From Arthrobacter sp042667405 (lineage in GTDB: Bacteria; Actinomycetota; Actinomycetes; Actinomycetales; Micrococcaceae): a stretch of DNA of 64,000 bases. Positions 24,854 to 32,957 of the stretch are shown one piece after another. The position numbers and the translations under genes are program-made. Position 1 is the first letter of the stretch. Each line of letters begins with the position of its first letter. The stretch covers positions 186,001 through 250,000 of the forward strand of contig NZ_JBHVAL010000003.1 in assembly GCF_042667405.1 (NCBI RefSeq), given 5' to 3'. Below the pieces are notes generated by a model. That model had not been told where the DNA came from. It saw nothing but the letters and a program-made list of their open reading frames with translations, and searched no databases.

Positions 24854-26218
24854 ATGGACGTCGTCGTCATCGAAACACCCCAGCTGGGCGACCGCAGCTA
24901 CCTGGTCCACGACGGCTCCGTGGCACTGGTGATCGACCCCCAGCGGGACATCGACCGGGTTGAGGCAGCGGCCACTGCTGCGGGCGTGCGGATCACCCAC
25001 GTGGCGGAGACCCACCTCCACAACGACTACGTCACCGGTGGCCTGGCCCTCGCTGAAAAGCACGGAGCCGCTTATCTGGTCAACGCGGCGGACCACGTCG
25101 CTTTTGCGCGCACACCTGTCTCGGACGGGGACGCATTTCTTGTGGGACGCCTCTCGGTGCGGGTGGTCGCGACTCCGGGTCACACCCACACGCACTTGGC
25201 GTACGTGGTGCGTGAGGCAGGGGACGACGGCGGCGCGGAAGCCGTGTTTTCCGGCGGCAGCCTGTTGTACGGCTCGGTTGGACGGACGGACCTGGTCGCT
25301 CCGGGCGACACTGAGGCCTTGGCCCACGCGCAGTATTCTTCGGTCCGGAAACTGGTGGACTCGGCTCATCCGGAGGCCGCCCTCTACCCGACCCACGGCT
25401 TCGGATCGTTCTGTTCCATCGGCCCTGCAAGCCACCAGGACGCCTCTACATTGGCGGAGCAGTCAGCACACAACCATGCCCTGACCGACCCGAGCGAAGA
25501 GCACTTCGTAGCCCAGTTGCTGGAGAACATCACCGCGTATCCGGCGTACTACGCCCACATGAGCCCATTGAACGCCGCAGGTCCCACACCCGTGAACCTG
25601 AATATTCCGGAGTCGGTCGAGGCGGCTGAACTGGCCCGTCGCCTGCACGCTGGAGAGTGGGTGGTGGACCTCCGGCACCGGGTAGCTTTCGCCGAGGACC
25701 ACCTGCAGGGGAGCGTTGCCTTTGAGTACGGGAACGGGTCCAACTTCACCAGCTATCTGGGCTGGGTGATCCCATGGAACCAGCCGCTCACACTCCTCGG
25801 GTCACACGATGACGTGGAAAAGGCGATCCGCGACCTGGCGAGGATCGGCATTGAAAGCCCGGATGCCGCCGTCGGGCCTTCACCCGAAATGCTGGCGCCG
25901 GGCGCCTCACGGTCCTCCTACCCGCACGGCGACTGGAGTCTGCTGCTGAAGGAGAGGGTGCAGGACGATGTGGTCCTGGATGTCCGAAGGCCCGAGGAAT
26001 TCAAGGCCTCGCACGTGCAGGATGCCCTGAATATTCCGGTGTATGAGCTTCTTTCCAGGGTCACTGAGCTGCCGGAGGCCAGGATCTGGGTGCACTGTGC
26101 CACCGGCTACCGGGCCAGTGTTGCCGCGAGTTTGTTGGATCGTGCGGGGCACGACGTGGTGCTCATCGACGCCCGGTTCAAGGATGCGGCCGGTGCCGGG
26201 ATTGAGCTGACTCCCTAG
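24854..26218 (+). CDS. MBL-fold hydrolase with two rhodanese domains (CstB/persulfide dioxygenase-like)
   Basis: Three domains in 454 residues. Residues 1-230 are a metallo-beta-lactamase fold with the metal motif THLHND (His54, His56, Asp58), PGHTHTH and GSLLYGSVGRTDL, as in ETHE1-like persulfide dioxygenases. Residues ~265-330 form a rhodanese fold lacking a catalytic Cys (VDLRHRVAFAEDHLQGSV). Residues ~360-450 are a second rhodanese with active Cys415 in WVHCATGYRAS. This order matches staphylococcal CstB, which oxidises persulfides to thiosulfate. GGTGGGGG precedes ATG 24854. Sulfide or persulfide detoxification fits the nearby sulfur genes; the sequence alone does not prove dioxygenase activity. 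Confidence 0.85.
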   Translation: MDVVVIETPQLGDRSYLVHDGSVALVIDPQRDIDRVEAAATAAGVRITHVAETHLHNDYVTGGLALAEKHGAAYLVNAADHVAFARTPVSDGDAFLVGRLSVRVVATPGHTHTHLAYVVREAGDDGGAEAVFSGGSLLYGSVGRTDLVAPGDTEALAHAQYSSVRKLVDSAHPEAALYPTHGFGSFCSIGPASHQDASTLAEQSAHNHALTDPSEEHFVAQLLENITAYPAYYAHMSPLNAAGPTPVNLNIPESVEAAELARRLHAGEWVVDLRHRVAFAEDHLQGSVAFEYGNGSNFTSYLGWVIPWNQPLTLLGSHDDVEKAIRDLARIGIESPDAAVGPSPEMLAPGASRSSYPHGDWSLLLKERVQDDVVLDVRRPEEFKASHVQDALNIPVYELLSRVTELPEARIWVHCATGYRASVAASLLDRAGHDVVLIDARFKDAAGAGIELTP

Positions 26219-26229
26219 GACGTGGAAAG

Positions 26230-26277
26230 CCCGCTGTTCCGTTGTTGGGCAACGACGGAGCAGCGGGACCGCAACGT
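26230..26277. repeat. Palindromic intergenic repeat, family IV copy 1
   Basis: 18-bp stem CCCGCTGTTCCGTTGTTG (26230-26247) with CAACGACGGAGCAGCGGG (26250-26267), two G-U pairs, followed by ACCGCAACG. It lies in the gap between two convergent genes and shares a core of about 40 bp with 60357-60404. Probably acts as a bidirectional terminator. Confidence 0.75.
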
Positions 26278-26282
26278 GCTTC

Positions 26283-26969
26283 TTAGAACTGCAGAGGCGT
26301 CTTGTCGGCGCAGAAGTCGAGATTCCGGTAGACGCTGGAAACGGCGGCCTCAGGGTTGTGGGCTTCGACGGCATCCACCAGTTCGTCGTGGCCTTCGCGC
26401 GGGATGCCGTTGAAGCCGTCCTTGCGCTGCTGGCGGAGGAGATCGTTGTGGAAGACACCGCCGAACGAAACGTAGAGCTGGTGCAGCAGGGGATTGCCTG
26501 AGGCCAAAGCCACGCGTTCGTGGAATTCCCAATCGGCGGTGGCCCACGCGGGGTAGTCCTCGGCAAGCCAGGCATCGTGGCGGACTGCCAGGAGACGACG
26601 CATCTCCGCGATGTCCTCAGCCGTGGCATGCTTCGTTGCCAACCGGGCGGCCTGGGTGTCGAGCCCCAAACGAACCTCGACGATGTGTTCCTGCGTGTGC
26701 TCCTTGTACATCCGCTGGGCGGCCCCGGAGATCTCGCTGTTGGCACGGACGTACGTACCGTCTCCGCGGCGCACCTCCAGCATCCCGGAGTGCGCCAGGG
26801 CCTTGATGGCTTCGCGCAGCGTTCCCCGCGAAACACCCAGGGTGGCCATGAGCTCGGGCTCGGCAGGGATGCGTTCCTGCAGCGGCCACTCACCGGTCTT
26901 GATCATGTCCCGCAGCTTGGCGGTGATCTCCTCGGCGAGGGCCGGGCGATGCGAAGGGGTCAGGGTCAT
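26283..26969 (-). CDS. FadR/GntR-family transcriptional regulator
   Basis: 228 residues. The N-terminal winged helix reads EEITAKLRDMIKTGEWPL, then PAEPELMATLGVSRGTLREA and RRGDGTYV; the C-terminal FCD ligand domain has VRLGLDTQAARLA, DWEFHERVALASGNPLL and HDELVDAV, typical of regulators binding organic acids. The ATG at 26969 overlaps the MFS stop by four bases, so it is made together with the transporter. Its probable operator is at 28262-28280, which would give autoregulation. Confidence 0.9.
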   Translation of the reverse strand: MTLTPSHRPALAEEITAKLRDMIKTGEWPLQERIPAEPELMATLGVSRGTLREAIKALAHSGMLEVRRGDGTYVRANSEISGAAQRMYKEHTQEHIVEVRLGLDTQAARLATKHATAEDIAEMRRLLAVRHDAWLAEDYPAWATADWEFHERVALASGNPLLHQLYVSFGGVFHNDLLRQQRKDGFNGIPREGHDELVDAVEAHNPEAAVSSVYRNLDFCADKTPLQF

Positions 26970-28252
26970 GCCGTCCTCGGTTGGGTCTTTGATGCGGTGC
27001 GCTTGCTGGTGAGCAGGTGGCAGGTGACCATGAGCGCCACGGCCACGATGGACAGCAGGCTCAGCGGCAACACCCAGCCGCCGGTGGCGCTGTGGAGCAG
27101 CCCCATGCCAAAGGGGCCGATGGCCGCAATCAAGTATCCCAGTGATTGGGCGATCGTGGAGAGCGCGGTGGTTTCCGCCGTCGAGCCTCCACTGCGGCTG
27201 ATGATCACCAGGACCAGCGGGAAGATGCCCAGGCCAAAGCCGAACAGCACCGCCGGAATGACAGCGAGCGACGTCGGCAACCACAGCATGGCGCCGATCG
27301 CCACCAGCGTGGAGCTGCTGGCCAGGTACAAAGCGGGCCGCAGCATGCCGGGGCGGGAACCGAGCGTCAACAGGATCATGCCTGCCGCCACCGAGACCAG
27401 TTGCATCACGCCGAACTGCAGGCCGCTTTCGGAAGCGCTGAGCCCCTGGGAGGTAAGGATGTAGGCGAACCAGCTCATCACGGCGTAGGCAAGGAAGGCC
27501 TGGAACGTGAAAATCGCGGTGATCAGGAGGCCCAAACGGGTCCTTAGGAGTGGCCACATGGAAACCCGGGGACGGTCGGACTTGGCCGAGTTCCGGTGGC
27601 TGTGCAGGACAACCGGGAGGAAACCGAGCAGTGCGGCGACGCCCAGAAGGCCCCACGCAGCCAGGCCCATGGACGGCGAGCCGAGCTGCTGCGCGAGCGG
27701 CACGCTGACTGCTGCGGCGAACGTGGCACCACCGGACATCGTGAAGGTGTAGACACCGGTCATCATGGAGGTGCGGTCCGAGTAGTGCTCACGGATGAGC
27801 GATGGCATGGCTACGTTGCACACTGCCAGCCCGGACATCGCCAGGACGGTGCCGCCCAGGAGCGCACCGGTCGCGGGAACACCGCGGACCAGGAGCCCGG
27901 CGGCCAGGAGAGCCAGGGCGATGAAGATCGCCTTCTCAACGCCCACCCGGCGCGTAAGCCAGGAGGTTCCGAGCCCGGCAACCGCGAAGCACAGCAGTGG
28001 AATGGAGGGCAGGATCGAGGCCACCAGCGGGCCATAACCGAGGAACTGCTGCAGCTCATGGAAGAGGGCAGCAGCGCTGGTGATGCCGGCGCGCAGGTTC
28101 AGGCCAATCAGGACGACGGCGATGATGCCAACCACGACGACGACCCGGGACTTGGGTGCCTTGGCGCCGGTGTTCGCTGCGCTCAAGGCAGCACCGGCGG
28201 GGGAGATCGTAGGGATGTTTCCTGTCGTCGTTAGTGGAGTCGTCGTAGCCAT
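26966..28252 (-). CDS. MFS transporter, CynX/NimT (cyanate-type) family
   Basis: 428 residues with about 12 membrane segments after a 35-residue polar N-terminus. GLNLRAGITSAAALFHEL after the first helix is characteristic of CynX/NimT-like carriers, and SWLTRRVGVEKAI of the MFS loop. Substrate unknown; the family includes cyanate and nitroimidazole-related transporters, and the FCD-type regulator points to a small organic acid. First gene of a two-gene operon with the regulator. Start ATG 28252 sits about 10 bp from the operator palindrome. Confidence 0.88.
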   Translation of the reverse strand: MATTTPLTTTGNIPTISPAGAALSAANTGAKAPKSRVVVVVGIIAVVLIGLNLRAGITSAAALFHELQQFLGYGPLVASILPSIPLLCFAVAGLGTSWLTRRVGVEKAIFIALALLAAGLLVRGVPATGALLGGTVLAMSGLAVCNVAMPSLIREHYSDRTSMMTGVYTFTMSGGATFAAAVSVPLAQQLGSPSMGLAAWGLLGVAALLGFLPVVLHSHRNSAKSDRPRVSMWPLLRTRLGLLITAIFTFQAFLAYAVMSWFAYILTSQGLSASESGLQFGVMQLVSVAAGMILLTLGSRPGMLRPALYLASSSTLVAIGAMLWLPTSLAVIPAVLFGFGLGIFPLVLVIISRSGGSTAETTALSTIAQSLGYLIAAIGPFGMGLLHSATGGWVLPLSLLSIVAVALMVTCHLLTSKRTASKTQPRTA

Positions 28253-28261
28253 ATCTAAAGG

Positions 28262-28280
28262 TTAGACGTTTGACGTCTAA
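28262..28280 (-). promoter_or_regulatory. Operator for the GntR regulator
   Basis: TTAGACG-TTTGA-CGTCTAA, perfect 7-bp arms with a 5-bp centre, 9 bp upstream of the MFS start codon. Position and symmetry suit an autorepressor of the FadR class. Confidence 0.65.
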
Positions 28281-28375
28281 TGTCTACACTTCTGTGGCGA
28301 ATCTCTCCGGCGGGCGGCTCCGGCGCCACTCCGGAGGCGAGAGGCGGCACTGAGGCGCGTGCCGCCGTCGTACGC

Positions 28376-29818
28376 TTACCGCGGGTTTCGGGAGCCCAGG
28401 CGCTGGACCGCCAAAGCCAGCCACAACTGGACGCGGTCCTGGGTCTGGGAGGGGTCGTAGCCGGTGAGTTCGGTGATTTGGGCCAGCCGGTAGCGGACGG
28501 TGTTCCGGTGGAGGGTGAGAGCTTCGGCCACCGCCGCCACGGAACCGTTGTGGTTCAGGTAGCTTTCCAAGGTGGCCACCAGCTCGGCGCCGTGGGCGGC
28601 ATCGAACTTGCGAAGGGGAGTGAGCGACTCGCTTGCCATATCCGCCAAGGGCACGTCCTCGCTCGCGAGCAGCAGGGAGGTCAGGCTGAGGCGCTCGGGC
28701 TCGTTGACGGGCAGGCCATGGGCCACCGCGTCGCGGGCCTCGAAGTAGCTCCAGCGCAGGCCGTTCGGCTTGGTGTAGGCGCCGCCAATGCCGATCACCG
28801 CGTGGATGCCGGCTTCCTGCAGATGGTCGCTGAGGCTCTTGGCGAGGGCAGTGGCCGAGCTGCCGTCGTCGGTCACCACCGTGACCAGATCCTTCCCGAC
28901 GACGGCGCTCACGCCACCTTCCAGCGCCTGTGGCAGGGAGATACTGACCAGTTGCTTGTGGTGTGCCGTGGATTCGGCAACCAGCACCACGTTCTTCCGG
29001 GTGCTGTTGATACCTACCCCGGCCAAGCGGCGAGCGGCTTCGATAGTTTCCAGTGTGCCGTGGATGACGTCGTCCAACACCTGTCCGGCCATGGCGCGTT
29101 GGGATTGCCGTTGCTTGACCATGTTGTTGAGCTCGACGCTGATCAGGTTTTGCGCGTAGCTGACGATCCCCGAGTCGATGAACGGCTGCCGGAGCCAGAG
29201 GGTGCAGGCGTCCCTGCGGCCGGTGGGAATCGGGTACGAAGCCCAGCCATCCGCCGTCGGGGCCGGTTTCCCGGGCACGCTGTTGTAGAGCTGGGCACTG
29301 AACTGGGTGAGCACAACATCGGTGCGCAGCATGCTGCCCAGTTGCTTGAGGAGTTCGTTGAGGCCGCCACCGGTGAGGAGCGAACGGGCGAGGATCTGGT
29401 GCCCGGCCAGGAGGCGCTCCAGGTTGGAGTAGTGGTCCGCGGAGTGGGACTCTGCAACGAGCTTTCCGATGGCGATGAACGGGATCTCGTAGGGCACCTC
29501 CACCAAGGGAAGTCCCCACCGGTTGGCCTCGGCGATCAAGGCCTCCGGAACGGATTCGTGGGTGAGGCCTATGCCGAAGCCAATCCCCACGGCGCCTGCG
29601 CGCTGGACCTGGCGGACGAATCGCCGCTGGTCGGCCGCACTCTTGAGGCGCAAGCCCGTGGTCAGCACCAATTCACCGCCGCTGAGGAAGCGCTGCGGAT
29701 CCTCCAGCTCGGTCACCGCCACCCAGCTGATGTCCTGGTTCCACGTGGTCTCGGCAAGGCCGGACTGGCGGAGTTTCAGGGACGGGACAGCGACGAGCGA
29801 AGCAAGGGACAGGGCCAT
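28376..29818 (-). CDS. PucR-family transcriptional regulator
   Basis: 480 residues. The N-terminal PucR domain (residues ~1-130) includes WVAVTELEDPQRFLSGGELV and GIGLTHESVPEALI; a central GGDEF-like region follows; the C-terminal PucR helix-turn-helix is at ~437-460 (AVAEALTLHRNTVRYRLAQI). It is divergent from the aldehyde dehydrogenase and GABA transaminase genes, with 144 bp between starts, and most likely activates them in response to GABA or polyamine-derived aldehydes; PucR-type GabR-like control is known in related Actinobacteria. Effector not readable from the sequence. Confidence 0.9.
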   Translation of the reverse strand: MALSLASLVAVPSLKLRQSGLAETTWNQDISWVAVTELEDPQRFLSGGELVLTTGLRLKSAADQRRFVRQVQRAGAVGIGFGIGLTHESVPEALIAEANRWGLPLVEVPYEIPFIAIGKLVAESHSADHYSNLERLLAGHQILARSLLTGGGLNELLKQLGSMLRTDVVLTQFSAQLYNSVPGKPAPTADGWASYPIPTGRRDACTLWLRQPFIDSGIVSYAQNLISVELNNMVKQRQSQRAMAGQVLDDVIHGTLETIEAARRLAGVGINSTRKNVVLVAESTAHHKQLVSISLPQALEGGVSAVVGKDLVTVVTDDGSSATALAKSLSDHLQEAGIHAVIGIGGAYTKPNGLRWSYFEARDAVAHGLPVNEPERLSLTSLLLASEDVPLADMASESLTPLRKFDAAHGAELVATLESYLNHNGSVAAVAEALTLHRNTVRYRLAQITELTGYDPSQTQDRVQLWLALAVQRLGSRNPR

Positions 29819-29962
29819 GCTTTAAGCGTAACCCGGTGCTGGTCAAGCGCACTAAGCGCGGTGGCCTTGTGTGTGCAGCTGACTATTCCCCGTACCCCCT
29901 CCCTGGCATAGGCTCTGATCAGCTAAAACCCATGCCCAGACACCGAAAGAGGGTTGCACACC

Positions 29963-31393
29963 GTGGTTCAAACCTTGCAGAACTTCATCAATGGCGAATT
30001 CGTCACGCCGGCAGGTACGGGTCTGCTGGACATCGTGAACCCCGCCACCGGGGAAATCGTTGCCAAGTCTCCCATTTCGGTGCAGGCCGATGTGGACGCA
30101 GCCATGTCCGCAGCAAACGAGGCGTTCAAGTCCTGGAAGAAGGCCACCCCCGGCCAGCGCCAGCTCATGCTCCTCAAGCTTGCCGACGCCGTCGAGGCCC
30201 ACAGTGACGAACTCGTTGAGGCGCAGCACCGCAACACCGGACAGGTCCGTTCCCTCATCGCTTCCGAGGAAATCGCCGCCGGCGCCGACCAGCTCCGCTT
30301 CTTTGCCGGCGCCGCACGCCTCATGGAAGGCAAGTCCGCAGGCGAGTACTTCGAAGGCCACACCTCTTACGTGCGCCGCGAACCCATCGGCGTCGTAGCC
30401 CAGGTTGCCCCCTGGAACTACCCGTTCCTCATGGCCATCTGGAAGATCGGCCCCGCCCTGGCCGCCGGCAACACCATTGTCCTGAAGCCCTCGGACACCA
30501 CCCCGGAGTCCACCCTGGTGCTGGCACGCCTCGCTGGCGAGATCTTCCCTGCAGGCGTCCTCAACGTTGTCCTTGGCACCGGCGAGACCGGCTCCATGAT
30601 GGTTGACCACAAGGTTCCCGGACTGGTGTCGATCACCGGCTCCGTCCGCGCCGGCATCGCCGTTGCAAGCGGCGCGGCCAAGGGTCTCAAGCGTGCCCAC
30701 CTGGAACTCGGTGGCAAGGCTCCGGCGATCGTGTTCAAGGACGCCGACATCAAGAAGAGCGCCGCGGCCATTGCCGAGTTCGCTTTCTTCAACGCCGGAC
30801 AGGACTGCACCGCCATCACCCGCGTCCTCATCGAAGACTCGGTTCACGACGACGTCGTGGCAGCCATGGTGGAGCACACCAAGACCCTGCACACCGGTTC
30901 CCAGAACGACGAAGACAACTACTTCGGTCCGCTCAACAACGTGAACCACTTCAACGCCGTCACCTCCGTGGTGGAGAACCTCCCGGAGAACTGCAAGATC
31001 GAGACCGGCGGACACCGCGCGGGCGAGAAGGGCTTCTTCTTCGAGCCCACCATCATCACCGGTGCCAAGCAGAGCGACGACATCGTGCAGAAGGAAACCT
31101 TCGGCCCGGTCATCACCGTCCAGAAATTCAGCACCGAAGAGGAAGCGCTCGAGCTGGCGAACGACGTCGAATACGCCCTGGCGTCCAGCGTCTGGACCAC
31201 CGACCACGGCACGGCCATGCGCATGAGCCGCGACCTGGACTTCGGTGCGGTCTGGATCAACACCCACATCCTCCTCACGGCAGAGATGCCGCACGGTGGC
31301 TTCAAGCAGTCCGGCTACGGCAAGGACCTCTCCATGTACGGCGTCGAGGACTACACGCGCATCAAGCACGTCATGTCCGCGCTCGACGCCTAA
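29963..31393 (+). CDS. Aldehyde dehydrogenase, probable gamma-aminobutyraldehyde dehydrogenase
   Basis: NAD(P)-dependent oxidation of an aldehyde, most likely 4-aminobutanal to GABA. Catalytic Cys282 is in NAGQDCTA and the general-base Glu in HLELGGKAP (about 248); VAPWNYPFLMAIWKIGPALA is the cofactor-binding stretch. The C-terminal TAEMPHGGFKQSGYGKDLS resembles PatD/aminobutyraldehyde dehydrogenases. Length is 476 residues from GTG 29963 with AAAGAGGG upstream. With gabT next it would feed putrescine-derived carbon into GABA degradation; succinate-semialdehyde is the alternative substrate. Confidence 0.85.
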   Translation: MVQTLQNFINGEFVTPAGTGLLDIVNPATGEIVAKSPISVQADVDAAMSAANEAFKSWKKATPGQRQLMLLKLADAVEAHSDELVEAQHRNTGQVRSLIASEEIAAGADQLRFFAGAARLMEGKSAGEYFEGHTSYVRREPIGVVAQVAPWNYPFLMAIWKIGPALAAGNTIVLKPSDTTPESTLVLARLAGEIFPAGVLNVVLGTGETGSMMVDHKVPGLVSITGSVRAGIAVASGAAKGLKRAHLELGGKAPAIVFKDADIKKSAAAIAEFAFFNAGQDCTAITRVLIEDSVHDDVVAAMVEHTKTLHTGSQNDEDNYFGPLNNVNHFNAVTSVVENLPENCKIETGGHRAGEKGFFFEPTIITGAKQSDDIVQKETFGPVITVQKFSTEEEALELANDVEYALASSVWTTDHGTAMRMSRDLDFGAVWINTHILLTAEMPHGGFKQSGYGKDLSMYGVEDYTRIKHVMSALDA

Positions 31394-31426
31394 GAATTTC
31401 CCCGTTCTTCAGAAAGGCAAACCCTC

Positions 31427-32782
31427 ATGACCACCACCGCGAACGAACTCTCGTACCGCATCGAGCAGAAGCGCAACATCAACGGCGCCTTCCCCGGCCC
31501 CAAGTCGCAGGCACTGGCCGAGCGCCGCTCCGCCGTCGTTGCTGCCGGCGTCGCCTCGGGCGTTCCCGTTTACGTTGAAGACGCCGACGGCGGCATCATC
31601 CGCGACGTCGACGGCAACTCCTTCATCGACCTTGGCTCCGGCATCGCCGTGACCAGCGTCGGCGCGTCCGACCCCGCCGTCGTCGCCGCTGTCCAGGAAG
31701 CTGCCGCGCACTTCACGCACACCTGCTTCATGGTGACCCCGTACGAGGGCTACGTTGCAGTTGCCGAGCAGCTCAACCGCCTCACCCCGGGCGACCACGC
31801 CAAGCGCACCGTGCTGTTCAACTCCGGAGCCGAAGCCGTGGAAAACGCCATCAAGGTTGCCCGCCTGGCTACCGGCCGCGACGCCGTCGTTGCTTTCGAC
31901 CACGCCTACCACGGCCGCACCAACCTGACCATGGCACTGACGGCCAAGGCCATGCCGTACAAGACCAACTTCGGCCCGTTCGCGCCCGAGGTCTACCGCA
32001 TGCCCATGAGCTACCCGTTCCGTGAAGAGAACCCGGAGATCACAGGCGCCGAGGCTGCCAAGCGCGCCATCACCGCGATCGAGAAGCAGATCGGTGGCGA
32101 CCAGGTTGCCGCGATCATCATCGAACCCATCCAGGGTGAAGGTGGCTTCATCGTTCCGGCCGAAGGCTTCCTGCCGGCACTGTCCGCTTGGGCCAAGGAA
32201 AAGGGCATTGTCTTCATCGCCGACGAGGTCCAGTCCGGCTTCTGCCGCACCGGTGAGTGGTTCGCCGTCGATCACGAAGGTGTTGTCCCGGACATCATCA
32301 CCATGGCCAAGGGCATCGCCGGCGGCATGCCGCTGTCCGCGATCACGGGCCGCGCCGACCTGCTCGACGCCGTTCACCCCGGCGGCCTCGGTGGCACCTA
32401 CGGTGGCAACCCGGTTGCCTGTGCAGCAGCACTTGCAGCGATCGACACCATGGAACAGCACGACCTCAACGGCCGTGCCCGCCACATCGAAGAGCTCGCC
32501 CTGGGCAAGCTCCGCGAACTGGCTTCTGAAGTCTCTGTTGTTGGCGACATCCGTGGCCGCGGCGCCATGCTGGCCATCGAACTGGTCCAGGCCGGTTCCA
32601 AGGAAGCCAACGCCGAGCTCACCAAGGCCGTTGCTGCCGCTTGCCTCCAGGAAGGTGTCATCATCCTGACCTGTGGCACCTACGGCAACGTGATCCGCCT
32701 GCTCCCGCCGCTGGTTATCAGCGACGAACTGCTGATCGACGGCCTCGAGGTCCTGGCGAAGGCCATCAAGGCCCACGCGTAA
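31427..32782 (+). CDS. gabT: 4-aminobutyrate aminotransferase
   Basis: PLP-dependent class III transaminase converting GABA and 2-oxoglutarate to succinate semialdehyde and glutamate. PLP lysine is Lys295 in TMAKGIAGGMP; NSGAEAVENAIKVAR and FIADEVQSGFCRTG are the phosphate and Asp sites. Length is 451 residues. AGAAAGG lies before ATG 31427, 33 bp after the dehydrogenase, so one operon. A terminator follows 22 bp after the stop. No succinate-semialdehyde dehydrogenase specific to this cluster is seen in the window. Confidence 0.93.
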   Translation: MTTTANELSYRIEQKRNINGAFPGPKSQALAERRSAVVAAGVASGVPVYVEDADGGIIRDVDGNSFIDLGSGIAVTSVGASDPAVVAAVQEAAAHFTHTCFMVTPYEGYVAVAEQLNRLTPGDHAKRTVLFNSGAEAVENAIKVARLATGRDAVVAFDHAYHGRTNLTMALTAKAMPYKTNFGPFAPEVYRMPMSYPFREENPEITGAEAAKRAITAIEKQIGGDQVAAIIIEPIQGEGGFIVPAEGFLPALSAWAKEKGIVFIADEVQSGFCRTGEWFAVDHEGVVPDIITMAKGIAGGMPLSAITGRADLLDAVHPGGLGGTYGGNPVACAAALAAIDTMEQHDLNGRARHIEELALGKLRELASEVSVVGDIRGRGAMLAIELVQAGSKEANAELTKAVAAACLQEGVIILTCGTYGNVIRLLPPLVISDELLIDGLEVLAKAIKAHA

Positions 32783-32804
32783 GCCTCACCGCTGTAAACA
32801 CAGG

Positions 32805-32836
32805 AGGAGGGCCGGGATTTCCCGGCCCTCCTTTTG
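32805..32836 (+). terminator. Terminator after gabT
   Basis: Perfect 12-bp stem AGGAGGGCCGGG (32805-32816) and CCCGGCCCTCCT (32821-32832), ATTT loop, then TTTG. Confidence 0.9.
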
Positions 32837-32847
32837 CGTTAGCCGCC

Positions 32848-32955
32848 GAGTTCGCTGGAACCCGTCCTTTTCGTGCGTAAACTTCCGGACGCTTTGGCAG
32901 CGTTCCCGCGATCTCGCGCGCCGGCGTCGGGAATCAAGGTTCGACGGCGGGGCCT
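32848..32955. repeat. Dispersed repeat family V, copy C
   Basis: Shares GAGTTCGCTGGAAC at the left, TTTGGCAGCGTTCCCGCGA in the middle and CGGCGTCGGGAATCA near the right with the two copies at 45001-45138 and 45237-45374. Its left arm is degenerate compared with the GGAACGCTGC/GCAGCGTTCC arms of the other copies. It fills the convergent gap between gabT and the PL8 lyase gene. Confidence 0.65.
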
Positions 32956-32957
32956 GG

